9,203 bases of DNA from Clostridiales bacterium (lineage in GTDB: Bacteria; Bacillota; Clostridia; WRLR01): positions 1 to 9,203 of the forward strand of contig JAITSR010000381.1 of NCBI GenBank assembly GCA_031287655.1. Direction: 5' to 3'. Numbering within the stretch: the first letter of the stretch is position 1; each line of letters begins with the position of its first letter. The notes beneath the pieces are model-generated. The model worked only from the letters and a program-made list of their open reading frames with translations, was not told where the DNA came from and did not search any database. A program made the position numbers and the translations under genes. Shown here in pieces: positions 1 to 6,877 of this stretch.

Positions 1-161
1 GCCGCCTGCTCCGTGATATAGAGCACCGCGTATTCCCCGGCCGCAGCCTCCCTCAGCGCGTGCGCGGCCGACGCGGCGTCCCCAACCGGAAACACGTCGA
101 AGCCGACGGCTTTGAAGCCCAAAATGCTGTCCTTGTCCCCGATCACGCCGATTTTATACAT
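1..161 (-). CDS. ntpG: V-type ATP synthase subunit F (NtpG), 5' part only
   Basis: This is the start of the small central-stalk subunit that binds subunit D (NtpD) inside the A3B3 head and couples its rotation to the membrane ring. The first 53 residues are visible (beginning MYKIGVIGDKDSILGFKAVG) and the gene runs off the window edge. The MxKIGVIGDxDSVLGFKxxG opening is the hallmark of the family; a predicted beta strand followed by a GDK/DS loop begins a Rossmann-like fold. The ATG overlaps the last 8 nt of ntpC, and a GGGAG lies a few bases upstream inside ntpC, so translation is probably coupled to ntpC. The order ntpC-ntpG matches the Enterococcus hirae ntp operon, so the catalytic A and B genes are expected next. 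Identity is near certain; completeness beyond the edge cannot be judged. Confidence 0.93.
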   Translation of the reverse strand, partial: MYKIGVIGDKDSILGFKAVGFDVFPVGDAASAAHALREAAAGEYAVLYITEQA

Positions 162-1218
162 AGGTCTCCCGCAGCCTTTCCCGGATCACGTCGCCCGAAA
201 TCCCGTTTTTCTTCCCGACCATCACGATCCTGACGTTCTTTAGCTCGGCCTGCCGCGCGACAAAGTAGCAGACGATCACCTCGGCCCCGACAGGCCGGAG
301 CCTCGCGGCTTTGATATAGCCGTTTACATAGTCGTCCGCGCCGCGCTCAAAAGCGGTCAGCCTGCCCGTGCTCTGGTAATTTTTCAGACCCTCCTCGCAG
401 ACCTGCCCATAGGGCGTGTACAGCATCGCGGCGATAAAAGTCTCGAGGCCGTCGGAGAAGTGCCGGTAAAAGAGCCCGCGGTCGACCTCCCCGCCGGGGA
501 TCAGCGTCTCACGCAAAAAGTCGGAGCCTTTTTTCATCGCGCGCATCCGAAGGAACGCCGTGATGTTCGCAAGGTCGATATAGATGCGCACAAGCCGCAC
601 AAGGAACGGATTTTCGAGCGCCGCGGCGTCCGCGAGCATTTCAGCGTACATCGCGTGGTCGAGTCTGACGTCGATCGCCTGCGGGTCCTGCGACTTGCCA
701 TAGGCCAAAATCGCGTCCTCCGCCCCGGCGGCCATCGCGGGCGTGAGCTGCGAAAAGCTGCGCTCGCGCAGGATCAGGGCGAGCTTTTCAGGGGAGACGA
801 GCCCCATCCCGGACAGTGGCGGGTCGCCCGCCAGCCCGGAGAACTCGGCCTTTAACAGCGCCTTGATGTTGTGATAGTCATAGCGGCGCAAAAAAACGCC
901 CAAAAGTCCCCGCGCCGGGGAAACCTCTAAAATAAACGCGATCAGCTTCCCGTTTTCCTCGTCGAGCAGCCGCTCATAATCGGACGCGACGTCCGGCGAA
1001 CCGGACGAACCGGGCGCGCCGACAGAACCGGAGGCGCCAACTAAGCCGCCGCTGCCGCCGGTATCGCCGCCCGCCCCGTAACCGGCCTCCGAGAGGACGC
1101 GGAGCGCGTCGTCGGCGGTTTTCGCTTCGATCATCCGGTCAAACTGGGCCCTGCCGAGCATCGTCCGCTCGACGGCGCGGATCCGCCCCATCGCGTATGC
1201 GTAACTTTGATTGCCCAA
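154..1218 (-). CDS. ntpC: V-type ATP synthase subunit C (NtpC, AC39/d family)
   Basis: This is the funnel-shaped socket subunit that joins the central stalk (D/F) to the c-ring. It is 354 residues long from a TTG start. That start is chosen because the family opens with a short N-terminus followed by YxYAxxRIRxxE; here SYAYAMGRIRAVE lies at about residues 5-17, and AGGAGGT sits 8 nt upstream of the TTG. A longer frame opens at 1371 but encodes non-conserved sequence through a repeat-bearing spacer. The C-terminus (about residues 290-354: DDYVNGYIK, then ELKNVRIVMVGKKNGI and VIRERLRETYV) is classic for the family. An unusual Gly/Ser/Ala/Pro-rich stretch at about residues 47-78 sits between two N-terminal helices and comes from an imperfect tandem repeat. 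The gene overlaps ntpG by 8 nt and follows ntpE after a 145-nt spacer. An alternative start at Met10 is possible but would cut off the conserved YxYA. Confidence 0.93.
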   Translation of the reverse strand: MGNQSYAYAMGRIRAVERTMLGRAQFDRMIEAKTADDALRVLSEAGYGAGGDTGGSGGLVGASGSVGAPGSSGSPDVASDYERLLDEENGKLIAFILEVSPARGLLGVFLRRYDYHNIKALLKAEFSGLAGDPPLSGMGLVSPEKLALILRERSFSQLTPAMAAGAEDAILAYGKSQDPQAIDVRLDHAMYAEMLADAAALENPFLVRLVRIYIDLANITAFLRMRAMKKGSDFLRETLIPGGEVDRGLFYRHFSDGLETFIAAMLYTPYGQVCEEGLKNYQSTGRLTAFERGADDYVNGYIKAARLRPVGAEVIVCYFVARQAELKNVRIVMVGKKNGISGDVIRERLRETYV

Positions 1219-1226
1219 AAGATCAG

Positions 1227-1233
1227 ACCTCCT
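1227..1233 (-). promoter_or_regulatory. Shine-Dalgarno site setting the ntpC TTG start
   Basis: AGGAGGT on the minus strand lies 8 nt before the TTG at 1218. There is no ATG nearby that would leave the conserved N-terminus whole, so this site decides the start of ntpC. The strong site also suggests ntpC is translated independently of ntpE, whose stop is 145 nt upstream. Confidence 0.8.
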
Positions 1234-1247
1234 GTCTGCGCACCTAA

Positions 1248-1340
1248 CCCAGCGAGGCCAACCCGTAGGGTGAAGCCGAACTGCGGTAGGCGCCATGCAA
1301 GGATTCCCCGTGAAGCGAGCCCGTGAGGGCGAAGCTGAAC
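1248..1340. repeat. Two degenerate copies of a hairpin-forming intergenic repeat between ntpE and ntpC
   Basis: The 145-nt spacer between ntpE and ntpC holds two related copies, 1248-1281 and 1306-1340. Read on the plus strand both contain AGCGAG, then CCCGT(G)AGGG, then YGAAGCYGAAC. One copy has a 4-nt insertion after AGCGAG. Each copy has a small palindromic core (ACCC-GTA-GGGT and GCCC-GTGA-GGGC) that could fold in the ntp mRNA. The pattern is what a dispersed REP-like intergenic element would look like, but only one locus is visible. It is placed inside the operon, so it could affect mRNA processing or the relative output of the upstream and downstream genes; that is inference. Confidence 0.5.
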
Positions 1341-1363
1341 GGATGGAATCTACTGCTGCCCCG

Positions 1364-1975
1364 TCATCCAAACAGCATCTTGACGGCGAGCGCCTCGAGG
1401 CTGTCCTTCTGGATTTTCACGATCGACGCGAACGAGTTGTTGATTTCAAAGTCCCCGCTCCGCAGCACGAACCCGCCTTCGATCGGCCGGTTTTCCGCCG
1501 AAAGCGTGAGCGCGGCGGGCTTTGGGGAACTCGCGGATTTTGCGGCGACGGCTTTGCTGGCCTCGTTTATGAAGTTCTTTGAAAGGCGCGCCGCGTCCTT
1601 TTTTGACAGGATCACTTCCTCGCCGCCGGATGCGGACGCGGCGATCATGTCGATCAACAGCTTTTCATACTCCGCGTCGGGCAGCGCGCAAAGCCGATTG
1701 ATCGACTGCGTGAACAGCTCGTCGATCAGCCGCTGCTTTTCCGCGAGCCTTTCCTTGCGGCCCTCGAGCTCCGCGACGGAGATCAGCCGCGCTTCCCGCG
1801 CCGCGGCGTCCTTATCCGCCTTTGCCGCGGCCTCGCCGCGCGCCGCCTGCGCTTCTTCGCGCGCCTGCCGCACGATCGCCTCCGCTTCGCGCCGGGCGTC
1901 GTTTACGATCGTCTCCGCCTGCCTGCGCGCCTCGGATCGTATCTTTTCCTGTAATTTTTCGGCTCCTGCTGGCAT
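1364..1975 (-). CDS. ntpE: V-type ATP synthase subunit E (NtpE)
   Basis: This is the larger peripheral-stalk (stator) subunit, which pairs with NtpF along its length and holds the catalytic head still against the membrane subunit I. It has 203 residues, normal for the family (about 190-205). Residues 1-95 are a charged Ala/Glu/Arg-rich helix expected to form the coiled coil with NtpF. The C-terminal globular part ends with GGFVLRSGDFEINNSF (about residues 167-182), the strongly conserved family signature that contacts the head. AAGGAG lies 9 nt before the ATG. It follows ntpK after 69 nt, with no obvious terminator between. The short SASSPKPA stretch near residue 148 is a mildly low-complexity loop. 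Identity is firm. Confidence 0.93.
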   Translation of the reverse strand: MPAGAEKLQEKIRSEARRQAETIVNDARREAEAIVRQAREEAQAARGEAAAKADKDAAAREARLISVAELEGRKERLAEKQRLIDELFTQSINRLCALPDAEYEKLLIDMIAASASGGEEVILSKKDAARLSKNFINEASKAVAAKSASSPKPAALTLSAENRPIEGGFVLRSGDFEINNSFASIVKIQKDSLEALAVKMLFG

Positions 1976-2044
1976 GGTCTATAACTCCTTCTCGATGCGC
2001 CTGTCACAATGCTTGCCTAAGGCCCGTCCGTCCGCCGTCAGCGG

Positions 2045-2548
2045 TCAGCCCGTGATATTCGGGACGTTCAGGATGATCAGGATCGAGGCCAAAAGCGCGA
2101 GCACCGCATACGTTTCAACCATCGCCGCGAACACGATCGCCTTTGAGAGCTCCTCGGGGCGCTTTGCGATGATGCCGATGCCGGTCGCCGCCGCCTTGCC
2201 CTGCGAGACTCCGGAAAAGAGCCCGACAAACGCGATCGGGAGCGAGCCCGCGAGGTAGCAAAAACCCTGAATCAGAGTTGGCGCGCTGCCGCCCAATACG
2301 CCGACCTGCGTCATGATGACAAACGCCGTCAGAAGCCCGTAAATCCCCTGCGTGCCCGGCAGCGCTTGGAGCAGCAGGCACTGGCCGAACTTGTTCGGGT
2401 CCTCGGTCACAAGGCCGCCCGCGGCCTCGCCGACAATGCCGACGCCCTTCGCGGAGCCCGTCCCGGCCAGAAGCACCGCGATCGCGGCGCCCAAAAGCGC
2501 CAAAAAGGTCCCGTTTGCCAAAAAGATACTGTCTGAAAACACTGACAT
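2045..2548 (-). CDS. ntpK: V-type ATP synthase subunit K (NtpK, c-ring proteolipid), Na+-binding type
   Basis: This is the rotor-ring subunit that carries the transported ion through the membrane. It has 167 residues and four membrane helices arranged as two duplicated hairpins. The residues that bind Na+ in the Enterococcus hirae ring (Leu61, Thr64, Gln65, Gln110 and Glu139 there, with Tyr68 nearby) all have counterparts here: Leu63, Thr66, Gln67 and Tyr70 in LPGTQGIYG, Gln116 in FSGVSQGKAA, and the ion-carrying Glu145 in AAMVETYAVL. As in E. hirae, only the second hairpin keeps the carboxylate. The gene has a strong AGGAGG 9 nt before the ATG, and the ntpI stop (TAG) overlaps that site, leaving a 13-nt gap. 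A strong site fits a protein needed in about ten copies per enzyme. Na+ specificity is inferred from residues, not measured. Confidence 0.95.
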   Translation of the reverse strand: MSVFSDSIFLANGTFLALLGAAIAVLLAGTGSAKGVGIVGEAAGGLVTEDPNKFGQCLLLQALPGTQGIYGLLTAFVIMTQVGVLGGSAPTLIQGFCYLAGSLPIAFVGLFSGVSQGKAAATGIGIIAKRPEELSKAIVFAAMVETYAVLALLASILIILNVPNITG

Positions 2549-2561
2549 TGTTTTTTGCCTC

Positions 2562-4544
2562 CTAAATGATTTTGATATATTTCGTTTTTATTTCAAACGG
2601 TTGAAACGCTTCCCCGCCGCCCTCGTAGAACTTGCTGAAAAATTCGACGTACTGGAGGCGGCTCGAATGGACGAACGCGCCGAGCGCGTTGATCGCGATA
2701 TTGAAGACCGTGCCAAAAGCGACGATCACCAAAAAGACGATCGCGGAGATAAAGCCCGGCGCGTTCAGCGTCGCGAGCGTGTTGATCACCGCCGCGATCA
2801 CGCCCGTCGCAAGGCCGAGCGCGAGCAGCCGCGAGTACGAGAGAATGTCGCCCAAGTAGCCCGTGATGCCGTAGAGGCTCATAATGCCGTTCATCAGCTT
2901 CATAAAAGGGTTCTTGCTCGAACGGCCCTGCGTCAGGACGAGCATCGCGACGCCCAGAAGCGCGGTATAGAGGCCGATCGGCAGGCCCGCGACTGTGATT
3001 CCAAGCGCGAACAGCGGCAGCCCGACAATCACGAGATACCACGAGCCGACGTCAAAGATCGCCTCAAACGGCTTGCCGTCGCGGAACAGCATGTACATCT
3101 TGATGCCCATGCCGACAAACAGGTGGAACGTGCCAAAGATCATCGAGAAGATCAGCATCTTCATCGGGTCCTTGCTCGGGTCGAACCAGAGCGGGGCGAT
3201 ACCCGTGGCCGGCGCGCCGCCGCCCCCGCCGCCGAGCCAATTCGGCAGCACGGACGTGATGTTTCCAAAATAGCTGCCAAAGATCATGCCCCAGAGCGCC
3301 GTCGAGAGACCGCCCAAAAACAGCATGTTCAAAATCTTGCCGGCCGTGCCGCGCGGCTTGAACTTTTTGATCATGATCCCGATCGCGGCCGCAAGCAGAA
3401 TCCCATACGCGAAGTCGCCGATCATCATGCCAAAAAACAGGAAATAGAACGGGGCCATCAAAATGTTCGGGTCGATGTCGCGCGCCGACGGCAGGCTGTA
3501 CATCTGCGTGACGGCTTCAAACGGCCTGACCAGCTTCGGGTTCTCAAGCAGGATCGGGTGGTCCTCGCCCTTCTCCGGCTCCGTCGTCTCAATATAACAG
3601 TCGGCCTCGGACGTGATCTTTGCGCAAAAACCCGGGACGGCTTTGGTCGGCAGCCAGCCCTCGAGGTAAAAGGCGCTGTCCGACCGGCCGAGCTTGGCCA
3701 CGATCTTCTGGCGCTCCGCGCGGATTTCAAGATAGTCGTAGAGCACTTGGAGTTTGATCTTCTGCGGCGCGAGCAGCCCGGCTTTTTGCTCGAGTTCCGC
3801 GCGCTCCCGCTTGATCTCGGCGATGCGCTCGTTTGCGAGGCGCATATTGGAATCCGGCGTACCCAAAAGCTCCTTGAACTGGACGCGCGCAAAACCGTAC
3901 TGCTTCAACACCTGCGAGGCCGTCTCCTCCTGCGGGCGGTGGCAGACCGCGACGATATAACAAAGCTCCGCGTCGGCGCTCACATTCTCAATAAAACTCT
4001 CGGGCGCGGCCTCCGCGAGCGCCGCGATCAGCGCCTCCTGCGCGACGCCGGCCGGGACTACGCCGAGTTGGATTCGCGTCGTGCGCGTCTCCGTCTGCTC
4101 CAACGGCAACGGGAGCGCCTGCCACGGAGTAAGCGAGGCCAGCAGGCTGTTTTGGCGGTTTTCCTCGCTTTGCAGCGCCGCGAGCCGCGACTCGATATCC
4201 GTCAGCGCGCCGACCGACTCCCACACGGTCTCGAACTCGTTGACGATCGTCTTGTATTGGTCTACCTTCATCTCCTTGCCGGAAAAGAACATCGGCGTCT
4301 TTTCGGGAAAGAACCGTTCGAGCGTCCCGAGCGCCGCGCCGACGCGGCTCATGTCGCTTTCAAGGCGCGCCGCCTTCTCGTCGGCATTGTCCGGCGAAAC
4401 GAGCTTCTTTACTTCCTCCCCGCCGTTCCTGCTGTCGAAGGCGATGACCTCGACGAGCCCGAGCTTCATCACGCGGGCGATCAGCCGCTCGCGATCCGCG
4501 AGATGCCCGACGAGCGACACCTTGCTCATCTTAACGATCGACAT
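2562..4544 (-). CDS. ntpI: V-type ATP synthase subunit I (NtpI, a-type stator)
   Basis: This is the large stator subunit that forms the ion half-channels against the NtpK ring. It has 660 residues, typical length. The N-terminal half (about 1-345) is cytoplasmic, with coiled-coil stretches around 105-130 and 235-285 that reach the peripheral stalks. The C-terminal half has about seven or eight membrane segments starting with FYFLFFGMMIGDFAYG (about 366-381). The channel arginine expected in the family is Arg572 in SYSRLLALGLA, and Arg629 lies in HSSRLQYVEFF near the conserved EGGGxxFxPF end. A run of six glycines (438-443) sits in a loop between membrane segments. The ATG overlaps the end of ntpF by 14 nt and has only a weak AGGA upstream, pointing to translational coupling. 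Met6 is an alternative start. Identity is secure. Confidence 0.95.
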   Translation of the reverse strand: MSIVKMSKVSLVGHLADRERLIARVMKLGLVEVIAFDSRNGGEEVKKLVSPDNADEKAARLESDMSRVGAALGTLERFFPEKTPMFFSGKEMKVDQYKTIVNEFETVWESVGALTDIESRLAALQSEENRQNSLLASLTPWQALPLPLEQTETRTTRIQLGVVPAGVAQEALIAALAEAAPESFIENVSADAELCYIVAVCHRPQEETASQVLKQYGFARVQFKELLGTPDSNMRLANERIAEIKRERAELEQKAGLLAPQKIKLQVLYDYLEIRAERQKIVAKLGRSDSAFYLEGWLPTKAVPGFCAKITSEADCYIETTEPEKGEDHPILLENPKLVRPFEAVTQMYSLPSARDIDPNILMAPFYFLFFGMMIGDFAYGILLAAAIGIMIKKFKPRGTAGKILNMLFLGGLSTALWGMIFGSYFGNITSVLPNWLGGGGGGAPATGIAPLWFDPSKDPMKMLIFSMIFGTFHLFVGMGIKMYMLFRDGKPFEAIFDVGSWYLVIVGLPLFALGITVAGLPIGLYTALLGVAMLVLTQGRSSKNPFMKLMNGIMSLYGITGYLGDILSYSRLLALGLATGVIAAVINTLATLNAPGFISAIVFLVIVAFGTVFNIAINALGAFVHSSRLQYVEFFSKFYEGGGEAFQPFEIKTKYIKII

Positions 4545-4857
4545 TGAATTTCACGATCCTTCCCGAAATGATGTTGGCCGCGTCCGCAAACTTTGCGCGC
4601 GCTTTTTTCGCGATCTGGGCGCAGTCGTTTGAAATCTGCGAGCGGAGTTTTTCAATCGCGGCGTCCGCGCGCTTCTCCGCGAGCACGAGCTTTTCCTCCG
4701 CCTGCCTGCGGCCCTCCGCGGCGGACTCGTTCCGGATGACCTCCGCCTGCGACTTCGCGTCCGAGATGATCGCGCGCGCGTCGCTCTGCGCCTGCCGGAC
4801 GACCTGATCCGCCTCGCTCTCAGCCTGTTTGATGTCCTTGATTACGTCGATTGTCAA
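4531..4857 (-). CDS. ntpF: V-type ATP synthase peripheral stalk subunit NtpF (G/H type)
   Basis: This is the small stator subunit that forms a parallel coiled coil with NtpE. It has 108 residues, almost entirely charged and Ala-rich helix (for example IKQAESEADQVVRQAQSDA), the usual size for bacterial subunit H/G. The protein contains no internal methionine. The start is a TTG at 4857 with AAAAGGAG about 10 nt upstream, so it would be missed by ATG-only calling. It is the first gene of the operon, as in Enterococcus hirae, and runs into ntpI with a 14-nt overlap. Low sequence complexity makes the family call depend on size and operon position as well as sequence, but the context leaves little doubt. 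Confidence 0.88.
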   Translation of the reverse strand: MTIDVIKDIKQAESEADQVVRQAQSDARAIISDAKSQAEVIRNESAAEGRRQAEEKLVLAEKRADAAIEKLRSQISNDCAQIAKKARAKFADAANIISGRIVKFNVDR

Positions 4858-4867
4858 AAAAGCACCA

Positions 4868-4875
4868 CTCCTTTT
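4868..4875 (-). promoter_or_regulatory. Shine-Dalgarno site for the ntpF TTG start
   Basis: AAAAGGAG on the minus strand lies 10 nt before the TTG at 4857. It is the only ribosome binding site near the first gene of the ATPase operon, and it fixes the start because the ntpF protein has no internal methionine. Confidence 0.7.
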
Positions 4876-4884
4876 TACCGTTTA

Positions 4885-4927
4885 CGCCGCGCATACGCGG
4901 CGCTGAGCATTGCGCGTGAGCGCCTCA
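4885..4927. other. Hairpin-rich leader between the phosphoglucomutase gene and the ntp operon
   Basis: The 101-nt gap between the phosphoglucomutase stop and ntpF contains a perfect 7-bp inverted repeat with a 4-nt loop (CGCCGCG at 4885-4891 and CGCGGCG at 4896-4902). A second small palindrome lies beside it (GTGAG-GCG-CTCAC, about 4915-4927). No T-run follows on either strand, so these are not textbook intrinsic terminators. I see no convincing -35/-10 pair for the operon here. The structures may shape the 5' end of the ntp mRNA or attenuate read-through from the upstream gene. Confidence 0.4.
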
Positions 4928-4958
4928 CAATACCGCGCACACGCCATATTTGCTTACT

Positions 4959-6758
4959 CTATATGCCGAGGTAATCGCGGATCACGGCGGAGACCGCGCC
5001 TTCAAAGTCCCGCAGGAGCTCCTGCGCGCCCTCGCGGCTCGCGTCCGTCACACCGTAGTACACCTTGATCTTGGGTTCCGTGCCGGAGGGCCTGATCAAA
5101 AAGACCGAGCCGTCCTCCATCTGATACGAGAGCACGTTCGAGCGCTCGCCCATGCCCAAACCGCCCGGAACCTTCGCGCCGGACTCAAACGACTCGTCCG
5201 TTTGGTAGTCCTTGCAGAGTTTTACGCGAAAAGCGCCGAAAGCGTCCGGGCGCTCGGCCCTGAGCCGCTCCATCGCGGCCGCGATCCTGTCCAGCCCCTG
5301 TTTGCCCTCGAGCGTGTAGGAGACGACGTCGTCGATCGTGTAGCCGTAGCGGTCGTAAATATCCTTCATCGCGTCCGCGAGCGTGCGGCCCTGCGAGCGG
5401 TACCACGCGGCCATCTCCGCGACGAGCATCGACGCGATCACGCCGTCCTTGTCGCGCACAAACGTACCCGCGAGATAGCCGTTGCTCTCCTCAAAGCCAA
5501 AGGCGAACTGCCCGTCTCCAAACTCGTCGCGCTCCTTTACGACCTCGCAGATATACTTAAAGCCCGTGAACACCTCGCAGATCGCAAGGCCGTAATGGGC
5601 CGCGATTTGGTTCGCGAGCTTTGTCGTGACGATCGTCTTGACGACAAACGCGCGGTCTTTGTCGAGCCTGCCCGCGTCCCGCCGCGCGGCGAGCACATAT
5701 TCCATCAGGAGGCAGCCGATCTGGTTTCCCGTCAGGACGGCATAGCCGCCGTCAAAGTCGCGGAACACGACGCCGATCCGGTCGCAGTCCGGGTCGCTCC
5801 CGATGATGATGTCGACATTCTCCCGCCGCGCGAGCGCGATCGCAAGCTCAAACGCCTCGCGGTTCTCCGGGTTCGGCGACTTCACGGTCGAAAACTCCGG
5901 GTCGGGCAGCTCCTGCTCCGGCACGACGAGCACATTTGAAAAGCCGTTCTCCGCGAGCACGCGGCGCACGAGCCGGTTCCCCGTCCCATGCAGCGGCGTA
6001 TAGATCACCTTAAACGTCTTTAGCGTATCCCCGAGCTCGCCAAGGCGCAGCGAGAGCGAGTGGACCTGTTCGATATACGCGTCGTCGACCGCCTTGCCGA
6101 TTACCGTCAGCAGCCCGCGGCGATGCGCTTCCTCGACGCTGATTTTTTTGATCGCCTCATAGCCCGATAGGCGCGCGGTATAGTCCACAACCCGGTCGGA
6201 GTCCGCGACGGACATCTGCGCGCCGTCCGCTCCGTAGACCTTATAGCCGTTGTAGGCGCTCGGGTTGTGGCTCGCCGTAATCATGATCCCCGCCGCGCAG
6301 CCGAGGCGCCGCACCGCAAAGGAGAGCTCCGGCGTCGGGCGGATGTCGTCAAACAGATAGGCGTGGATGCCGTTCGCGGCGATGATTCGCGCGCACTCCC
6401 GCGCAAACTCCGCGGACATATGCCGCGGGTCAAAGGAGATCACGATCCCCGGCGCGGCCGGGCTGTCCGCCTTTTCCGGATTGTCCGCCTTAACCATGCT
6501 GCCCGCCTTTTTCGGATTGTCGAGCAGCGAATCGCACAGCCCCTGCGTGACCTTGCCGACCGTATAGATATTCATGCGGTTCGTACCCGCGCCTAAAATG
6601 CCGCGCAGGCCCGCCGTGCCGAAGTTCAGCTCCTTGTAGAAGCGCTCCTCGATCTCGCGGGCATCGCCCTCAATCCCGCGCAGCTCCGCGCGGGTCGCCT
6701 CGTCAAAGACCTCGCCCGTGAGCCATTGCCGATACGTCTCAATAAAGTGTTCCGACAT
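4959..6758 (-). CDS. Phospho-sugar mutase (alpha-phosphoglucomutase/phosphomannomutase)
   Basis: This enzyme interconverts hexose 1-phosphate and 6-phosphate, linking glycolysis to sugar-nucleotide, glycogen and cell-envelope synthesis in the cytoplasm. It has 599 residues from ATG 6758, preceded by GGAGGG with a 4-nt spacer; a longer frame opens at 6812 but runs through a leader hairpin and is not conserved. All four functional motifs are present in order: phosphoserine loop TASHNP with Ser163, metal loop DPDCDR with Asp322, Asp324 and Asp326, sugar-specificity loop FEESNG at about 422-427, and phosphate loop RPSGTEPK at about 556-563. Length and motifs fit the PgcA-like Bacillota phosphoglucomutases of about 570-580 residues. 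The extra length is largely an insertion near residues 80-104 built from a tandem 12-residue unit. The gene is unrelated in function to the ntp operon 101 nt downstream. Substrate preference (Glc versus Man) cannot be settled here. Confidence 0.92.
   Translation of the reverse strand: MSEHFIETYRQWLTGEVFDEATRAELRGIEGDAREIEERFYKELNFGTAGLRGILGAGTNRMNIYTVGKVTQGLCDSLLDNPKKAGSMVKADNPEKADSPAAPGIVISFDPRHMSAEFARECARIIAANGIHAYLFDDIRPTPELSFAVRRLGCAAGIMITASHNPSAYNGYKVYGADGAQMSVADSDRVVDYTARLSGYEAIKKISVEEAHRRGLLTVIGKAVDDAYIEQVHSLSLRLGELGDTLKTFKVIYTPLHGTGNRLVRRVLAENGFSNVLVVPEQELPDPEFSTVKSPNPENREAFELAIALARRENVDIIIGSDPDCDRIGVVFRDFDGGYAVLTGNQIGCLLMEYVLAARRDAGRLDKDRAFVVKTIVTTKLANQIAAHYGLAICEVFTGFKYICEVVKERDEFGDGQFAFGFEESNGYLAGTFVRDKDGVIASMLVAEMAAWYRSQGRTLADAMKDIYDRYGYTIDDVVSYTLEGKQGLDRIAAAMERLRAERPDAFGAFRVKLCKDYQTDESFESGAKVPGGLGMGERSNVLSYQMEDGSVFLIRPSGTEPKIKVYYGVTDASREGAQELLRDFEGAVSAVIRDYLGI
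6463..6521. repeat. In-frame direct repeat inside the phosphoglucomutase gene
   Basis: A 23-bp segment at 6463-6485 recurs at 6499-6521 with only two mismatches. The copies are offset by 36 bp, i.e. 12 codons. It encodes two successive units opening with DNPKKA and DNPEKA, in a region that lies between conserved structural elements. This looks like a slipped-strand duplication that stayed in frame. Confidence 0.8.
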
Positions 6759-6777
6759 GCCACCCTCCGTTAATCGG

Positions 6778-6810
6778 GTATGCGACGGCGAAAAACGCCC
6801 CGTCGCATAC
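6778..6810. other. Strong hairpin in the phosphoglucomutase 5' leader
   Basis: A perfect 10-bp inverted repeat, GTATGCGACG (6778-6787) and CGTCGCATAC (6801-6810), can be extended by an inner GCG/CGC pair around an A5 loop. In the mRNA it would end 19 nt before the ATG and just upstream of GGAGGG. There is no T-run after it in the direction of the gene. On the plus strand it is followed by ACAAAATTTTT, which is a poor but possible terminator tail. The rest of the 119-nt gap is AT-rich and I see no confident promoter. Confidence 0.6.
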
Positions 6811-6877
6811 ACAAAATTTTTACCACCTTTTCCTAACGTTTAATCATGAGTTTGGAAAATCAAGCGCCAAAAGTCCC

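Noticed and set aside
1323..2258. 311-codon plus-strand open frame, Ser/Ala-rich
   Set aside because: Antisense to ntpE and part of ntpK; Ser/Ala/Arg-rich shadow of the coiled-coil coding sequence.
2352..4547. 731-codon plus-strand open frame, rich in Arg, Asp and His
   Set aside because: It mirrors ntpI and the 5' end of ntpK on the opposite strand. It has charged, compositionally odd sequence and no ribosome binding site, a typical artefact of GC-rich antisense frames.
4885..4902. Perfect 7-bp hairpin as a terminator for the phosphoglucomutase gene
   Set aside because: No T-run follows on the minus strand and the next bases (TAAACGGTAAAAAGG) lead straight into the ntpF ribosome binding site.
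4858..4958. Riboswitch upstream of the Na+-type ATPase operon
   Set aside because: The gap is only 101 nt and I could not match it to a known aptamer; only two simple hairpins are visible.
4950..5939. 329-codon plus-strand open frame
   Set aside because: It lies wholly antisense to the well-supported phosphoglucomutase gene and shows no recognisable motif.
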